Shown here in pieces: positions 10,339 to 21,999 of a stretch of DNA of 64,000 bases. This DNA is from Norana najaformis. Its lineage: Eukaryota > Annelida > Clitellata > Crassiclitellata > Hormogastridae. The stretch spans positions 40,539,757-40,603,756 of the forward strand of contig OZ029913.1 in NCBI GenBank assembly GCA_964023275.1, given 5' to 3'. The position numbers and the translations under genes are program-made. Position 1 is the first letter of the stretch, and each line of letters starts with the position of its first letter. A model generated the notes under the pieces. The model was not told where the DNA came from, searched no databases, and saw only the letters and a program-made list of their open reading frames with translations.

Positions 10339-13300
10339 TCAGCTCTGCTCAACGTTCTGTTTCTCTCCTACAACAGCCGAAATCCCGTTTAGATGAATTG
10401 CTTCTTGTTCATCAAAGTTCTCCAACAGCTTTCCCTTCCATCTTCCGACAAAGAAGAAAAGAAGGAGAAAAAGTGCAATGTGCAGCACTGATGCTGCCAC
10501 GAGGATGTACACCATCCACATTGGGGACACAGCATCAAATAGCTGCCCAACAAGGAGTGGCCCAGTCATTCGGCCAACTGATCCTCCAACAAAGAGCATC
10601 GACGCCACACGGCCCGTTATTGGAACAGACTCAGAAACCCAGAGGATCATGGCAGCAAATGTGCTTGACATGCCAAGGCCAGAAAGAACAGCAGATATCC
10701 ACATGACCCCCTCGTACATGTTGACAAAGAGTAGCAGAAAGTAGGCCACGGCTGTCAGCACGAGGTTCATGACTACCATTGTGCGAGGCTTTAGAACAGT
10801 TGAAAGCGGTACGCCGATGACACGGCCAACAAAGATCATCCCATAAAACAAAGCCATAAGAAGGGTAGCATAATGTACGCTCCAGCCGAGGTGTTTAATA
10901 ACAAATGCTGTGAAGTAGGCTAGTGGCAAACCTTCGATGTAACTATAGAGAAAATAGAACATAAACAGCATGAAGAAGAATATCATCAACAGACAGTTCT
11001 CTCGCTGTTTCTGAGATTTTGTTCTTGACGACTTAATGCCATTCTTATCTTTAGGAACCTTCGCCGCAATGATCGGCAAACCCTCGTAGAAGTAGAGAAC
11101 CAGGAATGAAATGCTTGTGCACAATATCACACAACCAACAGTTAGATATGCAAATCGTGCCATTGCAATGCCTGCCAGCTGTTCTTCACTAAGCGTAGAT
11201 GTTTCAGGTTTTGTTGAAGAGAATGTGACATTATTCATTCCTGTTTCATTCACGTTTGCCTTTGTACTGTTTACCAAATTTTCTGGTGAATTACTGGAGG
11301 CGAGCTCAACAAGAAATGGCCCAATAACAAACGGCCCAATGGTTGCTCCAAGTGAAAACATTGCATGCACTGCCTGCAGCATTGCTTCTTTGAGTCGATG
11401 ATTCTGCCAGAGGCCGATGCAGTAAGACTGACTGGCTGAAAGACAAAAAATCTTCAATGCATTCTGTTTTCGGCCAAATGTAATAACGCATTGTAAAATC
11501 TGAGGAAAATTACTGCTTCAGTGCAAGAATAATACCTGTAACATTTTGCCAAGTCTATTAACAATATTCCACAATATCCTGTAATCTCATAGCATCTTAT
11601 GTCGTAACTTACATAGTAGGCCTACATAGAAGCTTACCAGGACATTTAAAAAATCCAGAACATTGGAAAACAATCCACACTCGTTAGTGCTAGGTTACTG
11701 TTTGAGGTGTCATGTAAATAACTACAGATAGTTTAATTATGGATAGTATACTTGAACAAATAACATATAATTTTAATTTTTAACATGCAATTTTTTACAG
11801 TAAAACTGCACTGCACACAATACAGTTGCAAATAATACAATGTACACCAGGGAATCAGCCTAAAAGCTTAAAGCATAACAAACACAAAAAACAGAAAGTC
11901 AGTAACGATGTTGTGATATTTAGAAAACCCAAAGCCAAAACCAAACCAACTTTGAAAAAGAACAAGAAAAGCCAAAAACTTATTTTAAAGAACGATACTG
12001 ACCCAGCTCTAATATTCACACTCTACAATAGACATGCAAGAGGGAAAGGTTCAGTTTTGAGTCTGCCTTAAGATTCTAATACACATGTAGCTTCAAATAC
12101 CATGACTCAAGATTCAAAGTTTCAAGATTCAAAGTTTCAAATGCCATGATTCAGGAAGGTTTACAACCTCTGATAGAAACAATGAAGAGTTACTAATTTA
12201 CTACAGTCATCAATTCCAAAGTAACTGAGATTTATGTAAGCACTCATGAGCAAATTTCATCTTACTACTCACCTACTATAATGAATGCCATTGATAAACT
12301 TTGCAACATGATGATCGCCAAGAAAGCGTATATATTTCCAGCAAATCCTGACGCGATCATCGTTATCCCCGCCAGTAAAATGCAGACAGAAAATGCAAAT
12401 TCTTTATTTGAACGATCGTAAACGAATCCACAGATGAGACTGCCAACAATGAAACCAATGGCACCATTTGTAAATGCAAATGCCAGCGTATGAGTGTCTG
12501 TGTTCAATATGCACTCCATGTGAACAATTGATAGGCCCAAAATGGGAGCTGATAATCCCTGAAAAAAATTATAACAAAATCATGGAATGAACATCGTGTA
12601 TAGAAATATCGGTTTGTGTTGAGAATGAAAAAATTTAAGCTGAAAAGGGTTATAATGACAGAGAAACAAATCAAACATCTGTTGATTTAACAAGTTAAAA
12701 GAATAATATATCAATAAAGATTGAGTTAATTTAGGGAGATGAATTTTAGAGCAAAGCCAGAAGCAGAAAGCTTTGACGATTGTCTTTCCTTGGCCCCTGT
12801 ACATATGAGTTGTTAGTAATGTTACGTGATTGGCTCACGGCGCCGACCAATAGCAGTTAGGGGTTGCAGCGTGCGTGAACTGACATACACTTAGCGTGCC
12901 CAGCGCTGCAGTTACGAAAAGCTCGGATTCATGAACACTACTGCGAGAGAACACACTTCTGTAATTATACTATTAGTGTAGATAATAATATATGATTATA
13001 ACCGCAGTCAAGGTGTTGCGTTCATGAAGGTCGAAACCTTTACAAGTAAGTCGACCCAGTCTTCTTTGCTTTGCTATTTCATCTGCCATCAAGTGCATCT
13101 CAAATGTAATCATTTGTGTCGGTTTACTCAAAGGCGCTAATGAAACGGGAATGTTCAAGTACTTTTTTATCCTTGCAGGTCTCCAGTCAATCCCTCAACC
13201 TAGCCATCTAGTATGTTAACCATTACAGCAATCAGGTATACTTTTCAGTATTATGGTGTTATTTGAATTTATGTATTATATTTATAGGTTATCGTGCCTC

Positions 13301-13481
13301 TGAGTTATTATAACAGCGCTATAGAAGTTGCAAGATCAAATCAGATTAGCATACAACAAATTTTACAATTGTCAGGAGAGAACAATCTTACCAGGCCAAC
13401 AAAACTCAGATAAAGAGCGATTGTCTTCGGAACCCTGCATGTCGTACTCTCCTCAGTTGCAATTTTTGGTTCAGTAACCAT
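10339..13481 (-). CDS. MFS transporter, MFSD4/sodium-dependent glucose transporter-like (3 exons)
   Basis: Exons on the minus strand: 13481-13392, 12558-12273, 11435-10339, joined at GT-AG introns with matching phases (0, then 1), giving 490 residues. The protein starts MVTEPK and enters a first helix at KTIALYLSFVGLGLSAPILG. It has the MFS loop signature GFVYDRSNK between helices 2 and 3, and about twelve hydrophobic segments in all. A loop after helix 5 carries NST, NET and NVT sites that suggest lumenal or extracellular glycosylation. Overall order and the conserved QAVHAMFSLGATIGPFV block fit the MFSD4A/B (Naglt1) group, which includes sugar carriers; the substrate here is not known. The frame is open upstream of this ATG to a stop at 13583-13581 without another ATG, so a further 5' exon cannot be excluded. 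Confidence 0.85.
12828..12851. promoter_or_regulatory. Divergent CCAAT pair inside MFS intron 1
   Basis: GATTGG (12828-12833) and CCAAT (12847-12851) face each other across the GC-rich spacer CTCACGGCGCCGA. A run of CpG-containing sequence follows to about 12930. This resembles a small promoter core embedded in the AT-rich intron. Which strand it would drive is not shown. Confidence 0.3.
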
Positions 13482-13571
13482 TCCGTCGCGGATCTCGGCC
13501 TCTGAAAACGGTTCAAAGCTGTTTCGTCCGCCTTGTCCACTGCGCCCAGCCAACAAATCTGAGTCTGTCAC

Positions 13572-14179
13572 CGGAATGTTTCAAAACAAATCGTCGGTCT
13601 TCTTACGCACTTGTAAATTTGCTGTATCACCGTTCGTAGCACGTCAGAATTTCTTATCAAACGAACTTGTCGCAATCTTAAAACAATTGACCAATACACA
13701 TCCTCTCCAAAGGCCTTGACAATTAAGAGGTCTAAAGTGCAGCATAACTATATATGCATATATATGTATAATTTAAACGATATATACATATTTGAGATGT
13801 ATATAATAGTTGCGTGTACGCGCGCAATAATTGTAACTATAGGCCTAGTGTGACCTTTAAACTCAGTCATCTCAGACGTTGCCCACTGCTTTTAACTAGA
13901 GAAACTAAACCAAAACTAAAATATGCTGTTTAATTTCATGGTCGTGTCTGATCGCTTTTATTTGCGGCTTAATAAAACCTCTTTATAGATGTTTGCTACA
14001 GAAATGTATCCAAATAATTTTTAAAGAAAACTTTTCAAGCTATCTTATCGTGCTTTCGCTCCTGCGCCATCTCATGTTCACTATCACCAAGGAATTGCTC
14101 CGTAGCACCATGTTGCTTGACCCCTCTGAATACTGAACTGGCACCGAAATTGGCCAAATAACCTGGCTCTTGCGGACTT
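13572..14179. other. Region upstream of the MFS gene, no gene seen
   Basis: AT-rich with a TATA/ATGTATA-rich patch at 13745-13805 and one TAGGCCTA at about 13843. It should hold the MFS promoter. I cannot point to a specific core element. Confidence 0.4.
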
Positions 14180-14437
14180 GATTTGATATAGCGCCGGCTT
14201 TAAATCGTAAAACGTAATCGTAAACTCGAGATTTTTACAGCGCCCAACGAAAGCTAAGTCGCTGGAACCAGCTATTCCCAGGCCCTCAAACAAAATCGAT
14301 AGGCAAGAAGGGATTCGGTTCCAGATCGAGATCCAAGAATCAAGGAGGCAGTCAGATGGCTACGGTGGGTGGTATTTGGAATTGGATCTACGGGTTGATG
14401 AGGGAAAGAAGAGGAATCGGGATAGGCTCTGCGGGTG
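14180..14437 (-). mobile_element. LINE 3' untranslated part, left of the gypsy insertion
   Basis: Matches 8290-8490 and the inverted copy at 38000-38175: CTCGAGATTT, TACAGCGCCCAACGAAAG, ATCGATAGG, GGTTCCAG blocks. The sequence runs up to GGGTG at 14433-14437 and resumes at 18919, so the Ty3/gypsy element landed inside this LINE copy. Confidence 0.75.
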
Positions 14438-14562
14438 TGTAATATTTGAAGAGTTTATTGAATTCCCCGCAACCGTGTTGACACGCCCCTCAAGTTCGTT
14501 CTTTCAACATGGCTGCCTTTTTCCCAGTGACCACATATATCCCTAGATACCACAATACCACA
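14438..14562 (-). repeat. 3' LTR (125 bp)
   Basis: On the minus strand it starts TGTGGTATTG and ends ATATTACA. It contains AATAAA near its 3' end. No difference from the other LTR was found by eye. Confidence 0.95.
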
Positions 14563-14573
14563 GCCTCCCCCAC
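14563..14573 (-). other. Polypurine tract
   Basis: The minus strand reads GTGGGGGAGGC immediately before the 3' LTR, the usual position for plus-strand priming. Confidence 0.8.
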
Positions 14574-14683
14574 AGTTACAAAAATCACCCTACCCCCACG
14601 TAATTTTTAAATAGTTAATAACTAATGTGAAGGTTGGAGTAGACTGCCCCTCCCTTCCAACAATAACTAATGTCTCGCAGGCA

Positions 14684-17100
14684 TTATTCTGGCCTGGAAG
14701 TACACACAAAATCCTTAAGATAGTCAGGAGGTTTCCTCAGTCTCTGAGAACGTCGTCCTACGTTGACCATGGGTTCTTCAGGTGGTTGACTATCTGTGAG
14801 TGACGTAGGCTCCTGTGACGCAGAGAGCCTCTCAGGACGATGCTCCAGTGCAGAAGACACCCCACACGACTGATTTCCTTGGAGGGCCTCTTCCTGAGGG
14901 CGTTCCGACACCGATTTCCTCCGTTGCTCCTCTGTTACGCCCTCACAGCCTTCCCCGTTGCTGAAATCACCTTCCAACCCTGGTAAGTCTTTCTGCCCTT
15001 TAGGCCACTTTCTCCGGATGTGATCCAGATGCCGTCTCATGAGTGGCCCCGTCTGAGGCTGTACTGTATAGGAAACTGGCCCCGTAAGTCCGGTGATTTC
15101 ACCTGGTGTCCATGCGTTTCCTGAATCCACACGGGTGCTAAAATTTCGAGTCCAAACTTTATCTCCTACTTGAAAATCCCTGGCTTGACAATGCCGATCG
15201 TGAAGGGCTTTTTGTGCGACCTGCTTCTGTTGAACACGAGAAGCCACGTTAGGTCGTAATCCATCGAATCTGGTTCGAAGGGCCCGATTCATGAGTAATT
15301 CCGCCGGAGTCACACCTGTCACCGTATGCGGAGTCACTCGATAGGTGAATAAGAATCGAGACACCCTACGCTGGAGACTCCAAGAGCCGTTTTCTGACTT
15401 CTTCATTGCTGCTTTAAAAGATTGAACGACCCGCTCTGCTTGTCCATTAGAGGAGGGATGAAAAGGAGCTACTAGTGTCTGTTGGATGCTGTTCTTGCGG
15501 AGAAACGTGCGAAACTCCTCGCTGGTGAAACAGGAGCCGTTGTCTGACACAATCTGTTCGGGCAGCCCGTGAGTGGCAAACGTCTGCACCAAACTCTCGA
15601 TAGTAGCGGCAGAGTTCGCCGAGGATTGTATGCATATTTCGACCCATTTACTATAGGCGTCAACTATAATTAGAAACATCTTTCCCAAAAAAGGTCCCGC
15701 ATAATCCAAATGTAGCCGCACCCAAGGTCGCGACGGGTATTCCGACGGATGAAGCGGAGCCTTAGCTGGTGTGTGTCGATGAATCTGGCAAGCCGAACAC
15801 TGCCTCACCAAGTCCTCGATCTCCCGGTCCAGGCCAGGCCACCACACATAATTGCGAGCCAAAGCCTTCATTCTGCAAACTCCTGGATGCATTTCATGCA
15901 ACTCCTCCAACAATAACGCTTGGCTTTTAATGGGCACCACAACGCGGGAACCTCGCAGTACACAACCATCCTGAAGACTGAGTTCCTCCCTCACCTGAAA
16001 AAATGGCCGCAACTTTTCAGACGGACAGTCCTCTGGCCACCCTCGCCTGCAGTAATCCAGTACCTGACTGTAAACAGGATCTTTAAGAGTCTGACTCCTG
16101 ATCGCCGCTGCGTCCACTATTCGATTGACCAAATCCAGCGTCTGGATCACCTCCCCCGGAACCGCGCTATGGTGTGTGGTCTCCTCCAACGGTAAGCGAC
16201 TCAGACAATCTGCGTTAGCGTTATAGCGTCCTTCTTTAAACTTTAAGGTATAGTCATACCCTGATAATGTCAAGATCCACCGAATAAGTCTGGCGGAAGC
16301 CATGTGAAGTACCGCTTTCCCTTCGCCAAACAAACCCAGCAATGGTTTGTGGTCTGTAGACAGAAGAAATTTTCTACCATAGACAAACTGGTGAAACTTC
16401 TTTACCCCAAACAGCAAAGCTAAACCTTCCTTATCTAGTTGCGAATAATTTTTCTCCGCCGAATTCAAAGTCCTCGAAGCGAATGCTATCGGTTTCTCCC
16501 TGCCGTCGGCCAGAACGTGTGAAAGTACTGCCCCAACTCCATATGGCGACGAGTCGCACGCTAAGAGTAAGTCGTTCTGTTCATCGTAATGTGCGAGGAA
16601 AGTAGCATTTGTCAATAGTGTTTTAGCGTGTTCGAAAGCCATCTGCGCGGCTGTACCCCACTGCCAGCCAACGTTTTTCCGCAAGAGTTGGTGCATGGGT
16701 TCCAATACGGTGGCTAAATGCGGAAGATCGGCGTTGTAAAAATTCAACCTACCCAAAAATGCCCGCAGCTCCGTGGAGTTCCGCGGCGCTCTAGCTACCA
16801 CGATGGCTCGCAATTTTTCGGGCGATGGACGAGAACCCTCGGCGGTCACCACGCTGCCGCAGTAGACCACGTCTCAGGCGAAGAAAAAGCACTTAGATCG
16901 TTTCAGTCGCAGTCCCGCCTCAGAAAAACGACGCAACACTTCCCGTAAATTCTCAAGGTGCTCCTCATCCGATTTTCCAGACAACAAGATGTCATCCATT
17001 CGCACCACTACAAAAGGGATTCCTCTTAACACGTTCTCTAGAGCTCTCTGAAAAATTCCAGGAGCTGACTTTACCCCCAAAAGGTAACCGACAATACTCG
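14684..17100 (-). pseudogene. RT (C-terminal part)-RNase H-integrase of the gypsy element
   Basis: Continues reverse transcriptase in a second frame (KSAPGIFQRALENVL, then the catalytic box RMDDILLSG) to an in-frame TGA at 16873-16871. It then stays open from 16870 to 14684. The open part has RNase H (LACDSSPYGVGAVLSH, STDHKPLLGLFG), an integrase zinc finger (H/H with CSAC) and the catalytic core with D in LDYAGPF, D in VSDNGSCF and E in NGQAERVV. A GPVSY-type C-terminal module (the GPY/F family motif) follows. The residue before the MDD pair is R where tyrosine is usual. The product ends in a serine/proline-rich tail. Confidence 0.9.
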
Positions 17101-18770
17101 AACAGACCTTTTTGTGTGTTGATAGTTGAAAATTTCCGAGTCTCTTCCTCCAAAAGTAATTGTTGATAGGCATGGCTCATATCCAACTTACTAAATGTTT
17201 TGCCTCCACACAACGACGTGAACAAATCTTCAGTTTTAGGGATCGGATAGCGATCGAGCTTGGACACCTTGTTCACTGTTACTTTATAGTCACCACAGAT
17301 ACGTATGGTTCCATCCGTCTTGACTATGGGCACGATAGGTGCTGCCCAGTCCGAATGCGTCACTGGACGGATAGTGCCTTCGCTTACCAGCCGGTCCAGT
17401 TCTGTCTCCACCCCCTTTTTAAGAGCATAGGGTAGAGAGCGTGCTTTACAGAAAACTGGCTGTGCATGTGGATCCACGAAGATCTTTGCTTTAAAACCTA
17501 TCATGGTACCCAACTCCTCCCTAAACACGTCAGAAAATTCAGCCAACACTTGGTCGATATTGACTGACTCTCCTTGTCGCAGGTGAAAGATCTCCTTCCA
17601 GTTAACTTTGAGTTCTTGCAACCAATTACGACCCATCAAACAGGGGGTATGTCCCGATACTACCAACGCAGGTAGTGTCCGTACTTGGGACCCGTATGTT
17701 ACTTCCACATACCACTTTCCCATCACCGGAATCAACTGCCCTGTATAGGTCTTCAGTTTGGCTGAGGTTGGGTGTAGCATGTTACGACGATTCTGAGTTA
17801 TACCCGCAAAAGTGGCCTCATTCAGGACAGTTACCGCCGCCCCAGTGTCTAATTCCAACAGAGTGTTCACTCCGTTCAATTTCACCTCCACCATATAGGG
17901 TTGGCCTTTCATCTGAGTAACCGTTCTTAGATGATAAATAGTATCGTCCTCGCTACCGGTGCCCTCTGAGTCTGGCTCCAGTTTATGAGTATTTCTGTGA
18001 CCTGTAGGTTTTGGTGTCGCCTGTGTCGTCATGAACGAAGCTTTTGAAGGTTGTATCTTATTAGCACGACCACGACAAACCCTGGCTGTGTGTCCGCGTT
18101 TAGAACATGCAAAACACAATTCATCTTTAAATCTGCACTTTTGGGGATCATGTCTGCCTGTACAACGATGCCATACTACCTCTGATGACCGATCTTTATT
18201 TTTCACATGTAGCTGATTCACAGGCGTTACAGTCGGGAGCAGAGTCCCTTCTCTTAACTCCAACGCGTCCTTAGCCGCTGTTTCCATCGCGACGGCTATC
18301 GTCATCGCTCTATCCAACGTCAAACCATCCTCCGACAACAGCTTACGTTGAATTTGAGGATTGAACAGCCCACAGACCAATCTGTCTCTGAGGGCTTCGG
18401 ATAAGAACGCCTCAAAAGCACAGTGCTGAGACAGCCGTCTTATCTCTGCCATATACTGTAGTATAGACTCACCTTCCCGCTGCGAGCGACGATAGAAACG
18501 GAACCGTTCAGCAATAACAAGAGGTTTCGGTGTAAAATGAGCCTTCAGGAGATCTGTTAATTCCTCAAACGTCTTCGCAGAAGGGAGTGTCGGCGCTGTG
18601 AGGCCTTTCAATAACGCATAACAACGAGAGCCAATAAGGCTCAACAAAGCCGGAACGTATTTCTCCTCTGGAACGTCATTTGCTTGAAAAAACATCAACA
18701 ACCGATCATAATACGACGTCCAATCATCTCCATCTTCGAAGGGATCCATTCGTCCGATAGTGGCTGCCAT
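17085..18770 (-). pseudogene. gag-protease-RT (N-terminal part) of the gypsy element
   Basis: Opens at ATG 18770, just after the primer-binding site, with gag and pol in one frame. Gag has a capsid-like helical region, then two zinc-knuckle-like clusters (HRCTGRHDPQKCRF, then CFACSKRGHTARVC). The protease site is LELDTGAAVTVL (DTG). Reverse transcriptase starts at VFREELG and proceeds through WAAPIVPIVKTDGTIRICGD, DRYPIP and FSKLDMSHAYQQLLL to YCRLPFG. There the frame is lost near 17100 and the nominal frame continues into unrelated residues to 16992. A truncated product is all this frame could make. Confidence 0.9.
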
Positions 18771-18781
18771 TGTAGGAAAAT

Positions 18782-18793
18782 CCTCGTCGCCAA
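18782..18793 (-). other. Primer-binding site
   Basis: The minus strand reads TTGGCGACGAGG directly after the 5' LTR. TGG complements the CCA end of a tRNA primer. I cannot name the tRNA. Confidence 0.7.
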
Positions 18794-18918
18794 TGTAATA
18801 TTTGAAGAGTTTATTGAATTCCCCGCAACCGTGTTGACACGCCCCTCAAGTTCGTTCTTTCAACATGGCTGCCTTTTTCCCAGTGACCACATATATCCCT
18901 AGATACCACAATACCACA
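18794..18918 (-). repeat. 5' LTR (125 bp)
   Basis: Same sequence as 14438-14562. It is followed on the minus strand by the primer-binding site and, 23 bases further on, the gag start codon at 18770. Confidence 0.95.
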
Positions 18919-19440
18919 GGGTGAGAAGTCCTTTCAGTTTTTTTAGAACACCTGCGAAGAGATTGCACCGAGTGAAGTGATGCTCTCTGATCGATGTGTC
19001 GTAATTCTGGCGGGAGTTCATTCCAGACGGGTGGAACAGCTATGGCTATGGATTGATTTCCAAATTTTTTAAGATGAGGTGACGGGAGGGCGAAGAAGTG
19101 TTAGGGGAGCGGGTTGATCGGAGTGGTTGGATTGTAAATAACTCACGAAGGTAAGAGGGCTGAAGTGAGTTGTAGGTAAGTGGTAAGACTTTGTGCTATA
19201 TTTGTTCAGATATTTTAAGCCAGTTAGTGAAGCGCTTTGAGAACAGGGATTTTGTGATAGTGTTTTGAGGTTTTTAGTGACAGAAAGATCGAGAGCATTC
19301 TGGATTGCTTGAAGGCGGTTTATTTGGGTTGTGTCTATATTCAGGAAAAGTGAATTGTAGTAGTCAAGTTTTGCATGGACTATGAAAGCGGCGATGGAGT
19401 TTTGAAGTCTAGTGTAGGGCGGATTCTGCGAAAGTCACGG
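18919..19440 (-). mobile_element. LINE C-terminal coding part, right of the gypsy insertion
   Basis: Minus strand reads (from 19400 downward) VHAKLDYYNSLFLNIDTT, QINRLQAIQNA, then near 19100-19000 FGNQSIAIAVPPVWNELPPELR. These are standard blocks of CR1/L2-type LINE C-termini. It is the 5' continuation of 14180-14437, interrupted by the gypsy element, and resembles the copy at 8290-8830. Confidence 0.8.
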
Positions 19441-19639
19441 ATATGCATGAATCAAGAGCGAGAACGTTGGGTGACACCTTCGTGGTGAATAAACGTATAT
19501 ATTAGACAAGGTGAGATTTTGGTCTCCCTGACGCGGCTTATGTGTGGCTTATTATGTTTATTAATTTTAAACATTACATTTACTTTAATAGAGTCAATAG
19601 TGTTTTATTCGATACTACACTCCATCTAGTTACGCAATT

Positions 19640-19990
19640 TCAAATACTTTATTATTGCCACCAAAAAGTAGAAAAAGGCACTCAAGTTTATATAGTCCTA
19701 ACATAACTAAGATTTTAACTTTCAAGTGGTTCAGAAGACATATAATCTGTATCAAACAACTCACTTCTGAGCCTATCTTCAATTGTGGTGCTCCACAAGG
19801 TTCTGTACTGGGCCCACTCCTGTTTACAATATATACCACTCCATTCGGTTCACTACTTAGGCCTACCAGTAGCTCTCTTGACTACCAGTTGTTTGCTGAT
19901 GATACCCAGCTCTTCCTTTCGTTTGATAGCTCTATGACCAAGTTGCGGGGACTAACAAGATGTAAGACAGCACTCACCTGCAACAAGATT
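19640..19990 (+). pseudogene. LINE reverse transcriptase fragment
   Basis: Plus-strand frame has [20 protein letters not shown] and then [19 protein letters not shown], the conserved RT blocks including the FADD catalytic pair, and ends near TALTCNKI before a stop. Truncated on both sides. Confidence 0.85.
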
Positions 19991-20689
19991 TAATAGAAGA
20001 AATAAGGTACTCACAGTAGAAAGTACAACAATACTTCGGCAGTAGTAAGCGTCTGTCTTAGTCGTGTCTTGTCCGAACCTCACTGTGGGAGTTCAGTTCA
20101 GACGAGACTGCCCAACTTACTTTTTCCGGCGCTTATATAAGTTTCCTGTTCTCAGCCCATCTGCCATTTTGTCTCTTTGTTCATCCGTGCCAAGATTCAT
20201 GTTTACTGCTAGTTACCTTATTAATAATACTAACAGCTACTACTACTCGTTATGACTGAGGTAGTTGTGCTGACGTTATCATCGGCCATGTCCTGCTATC
20301 TACCTTTGTTCCTGCGTCTGTTGGTATGTCTATCTAGCCGTCTGCCTCTACGCTTGATTCAATTACCGTGTCAGGTGTTCGTCCCATTCTCATTAATTGA
20401 CTATGCCGGTGTCCTTTGAAATCGAGCTTTTTACTAAATCGTTCGTCCTTGACCGGTGGGGAGCTTGGTTCGGACCGATCACTCAGTAAGGTAATTTGTC
20501 TTTGGCTGTGTGGTGGATTTTCTTTACCCCTCCTGCTTTCGGGTGGTCTCTATCTTGCCCGTGTCAGACGTTAATGACTAGTTCTGGCTGCCAACATCTG
20601 TTCTCTGCCAATATTTATTATCTGTACCCATACTTGTCACCTTACCCAACCTCTTAGCTATATATAACTTCTATTGCGCCTACATGTCC
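19991..20689. other. No gene recognised
   Basis: Sequence between two LINE fragments. No domain, terminal repeat or exon was identified. Confidence 0.4.
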
Positions 20690-20911
20690 TCTTTCATAGC
20701 TCCACATTTAAACCTGCCATCCAACTTCTTGCTCCAGTTTTTGATGATGTCCATCTTGGATGACCAGTAATAAACATCTTCTGAATCCTTTGAAAACTGA
20801 ATTTCTTCTCCTAGGTACACGCCAACAACTCCGCAAATCTGATTGTCTTATGTTTGTTTAGTTGGATGGGTTACTTATTAATCGTACTAAATGCGCACGC
20901 AAGTTGGGTGT
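20690..20911 (+). pseudogene. LINE fragment, left part, interrupted by an inverted LINE tail
   Basis: Plus-strand frames read LLKTEFLLLGTRQQLRKSDC and ARKLGVMFV, matching the KTESLLLG and ARDMGIVFD blocks at 2050-2170. The continuation resumes at 21237. Confidence 0.7.
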
Positions 20912-21236
20912 GATGTTTGTAATTGTATTTTAAAATTTATAAAGCGCCTCTTAGAGGATAAACTCAACAGAGGCGCTCCCGACCCGAACAGACACAATAA
21001 TTACTATTAAACAGTACAGTCTTCAGGCGCTTGCGGAACCCTGAGAGGGGGAGGGAGAGGAGCTCAAGTCGCAGTTTTCGAGAAAGACGGTTCCAACAGG
21101 TGGGACCAACGTAGACAAAGCTTCTGGACTGGGCCGCATCAGTTCGCATGCGAGGAACTAACAGAAAATCCTGGGTGGCCAAGCGAAGGGAGCTACGGCC
21201 CGGCAACGAGGAGACCGAAGCGCAGAAGTCAATGAG
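20912..21236 (-). mobile_element. LINE 3' end inserted antisense within another LINE
   Basis: The minus strand encodes a LINE C-terminus (RLATQDFLLVPR, SFVYVGPTCWNRL, FRKRLKTVLF, SGRERL) and ends in the tail GCGCTTTATAAAT. The same C-terminus and tail are seen at 62756-62915 and 35265-35475, so this is a distinct LINE family. It splits the plus-strand LINE at 20690-21985. Confidence 0.8.
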
Positions 21237-21985
21237 GTAAATGGGTAAATCTTTAATTCCACCATGTCATTTTCCAGCCCTGTTCAGGTTATATGCAGAT
21301 CAATTCAATTTCACATACAAGATATTCGTAGAATCAGATCTCTTTGCCTCAAACTGTAATAACCCAACTAGCTAATGCATTGGTTTCGAGCAGACTTGGC
21401 TACTGTAACTTACTTCTTTTTGGTATTACTAAGGCAGATCTGCACAAATTTATGACAAATTGTTCAAAACTCTCTTGTGAGAGGCATAAAAAGACTCCAA
21501 ATGTCTGCATAATAAGCAAATACTATACTCATTGCAGCCAGCACTGGCTGCCCATTGAACAAAGGATTTATTCAAAATCTGTTTTACATTTCGCAAGATA
21601 CTACATTGGAATCAGCCGTCCTATCTACGTTCTATGTTCACCCCTAACAGTAATATACATTGCACTCGATTAGTCGACACTGTGGCTCTTGCTGCATCCT
21701 ATACCCGAACAGTGTTGGGCTCTCGGGCCTTCTCGGTGGCTGATCCAAAGTTTTGGAATTCACTGTCCAGTTCAGTTTGTTCTGCCAATCCTTCGATGTC
21801 TCCTTCAACTTGCTTACCATCCGTGGCCTGGCTTCTGGTTTCTTTGACCTATTGGAATTCGACCGGGCTTCTCCAACGGTTTATGACTTTTGACTGAGAT
21901 TTTGCGTTGAAGAGACTATCTACTGACGCCTTGGGCATTATGATAACGACGCTATATAAGTCATTAGATTGTATTAAAAGTAACT
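21237..21985 (+). pseudogene. LINE C-terminal part and 3' tail
   Basis: Frames read LANALVSSRLGYCNLLLFGI, CSQHWLPIEQRI, then LGSRAFSVADPKFWNSL. The 3' untranslated part (GCCTTGGGCATTATGATAACG) and tail CGCTATATAAGTCATTAGAT follow. Several stops. The same tail sequence recurs many times in the window. Confidence 0.85.
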
Positions 21986-21999
21986 GTTTGCGGTTTATT

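Larger units (their letters stand above)
14438..18918 (-). mobile_element. Ty3/gypsy LTR retrotransposon, full length, young but broken
   Basis: A 4481-bp element read on the minus strand, bounded by two 125-bp LTRs that I read as identical and flanked by the 5-bp target duplication GGGTG (14433-14437, 18919-18923). Order on the minus strand: 5' LTR, primer-binding site, gag-protease-reverse transcriptase-RNase H-integrase, polypurine tract, 3' LTR. There is no envelope gene. Identical LTRs imply recent insertion, yet the coding region has a frameshift near 17085-17105 and an in-frame TGA at 16873-16871, both in reverse transcriptase. The 125-bp LTR is very short for the group. Confidence 0.95.

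Noticed and set aside
11826-12071. Lysine-rich open frame in MFS intron 2
   Set aside because: Compositional (AAA/AAG-rich) and lies wholly inside an intron supported by phase and homology.
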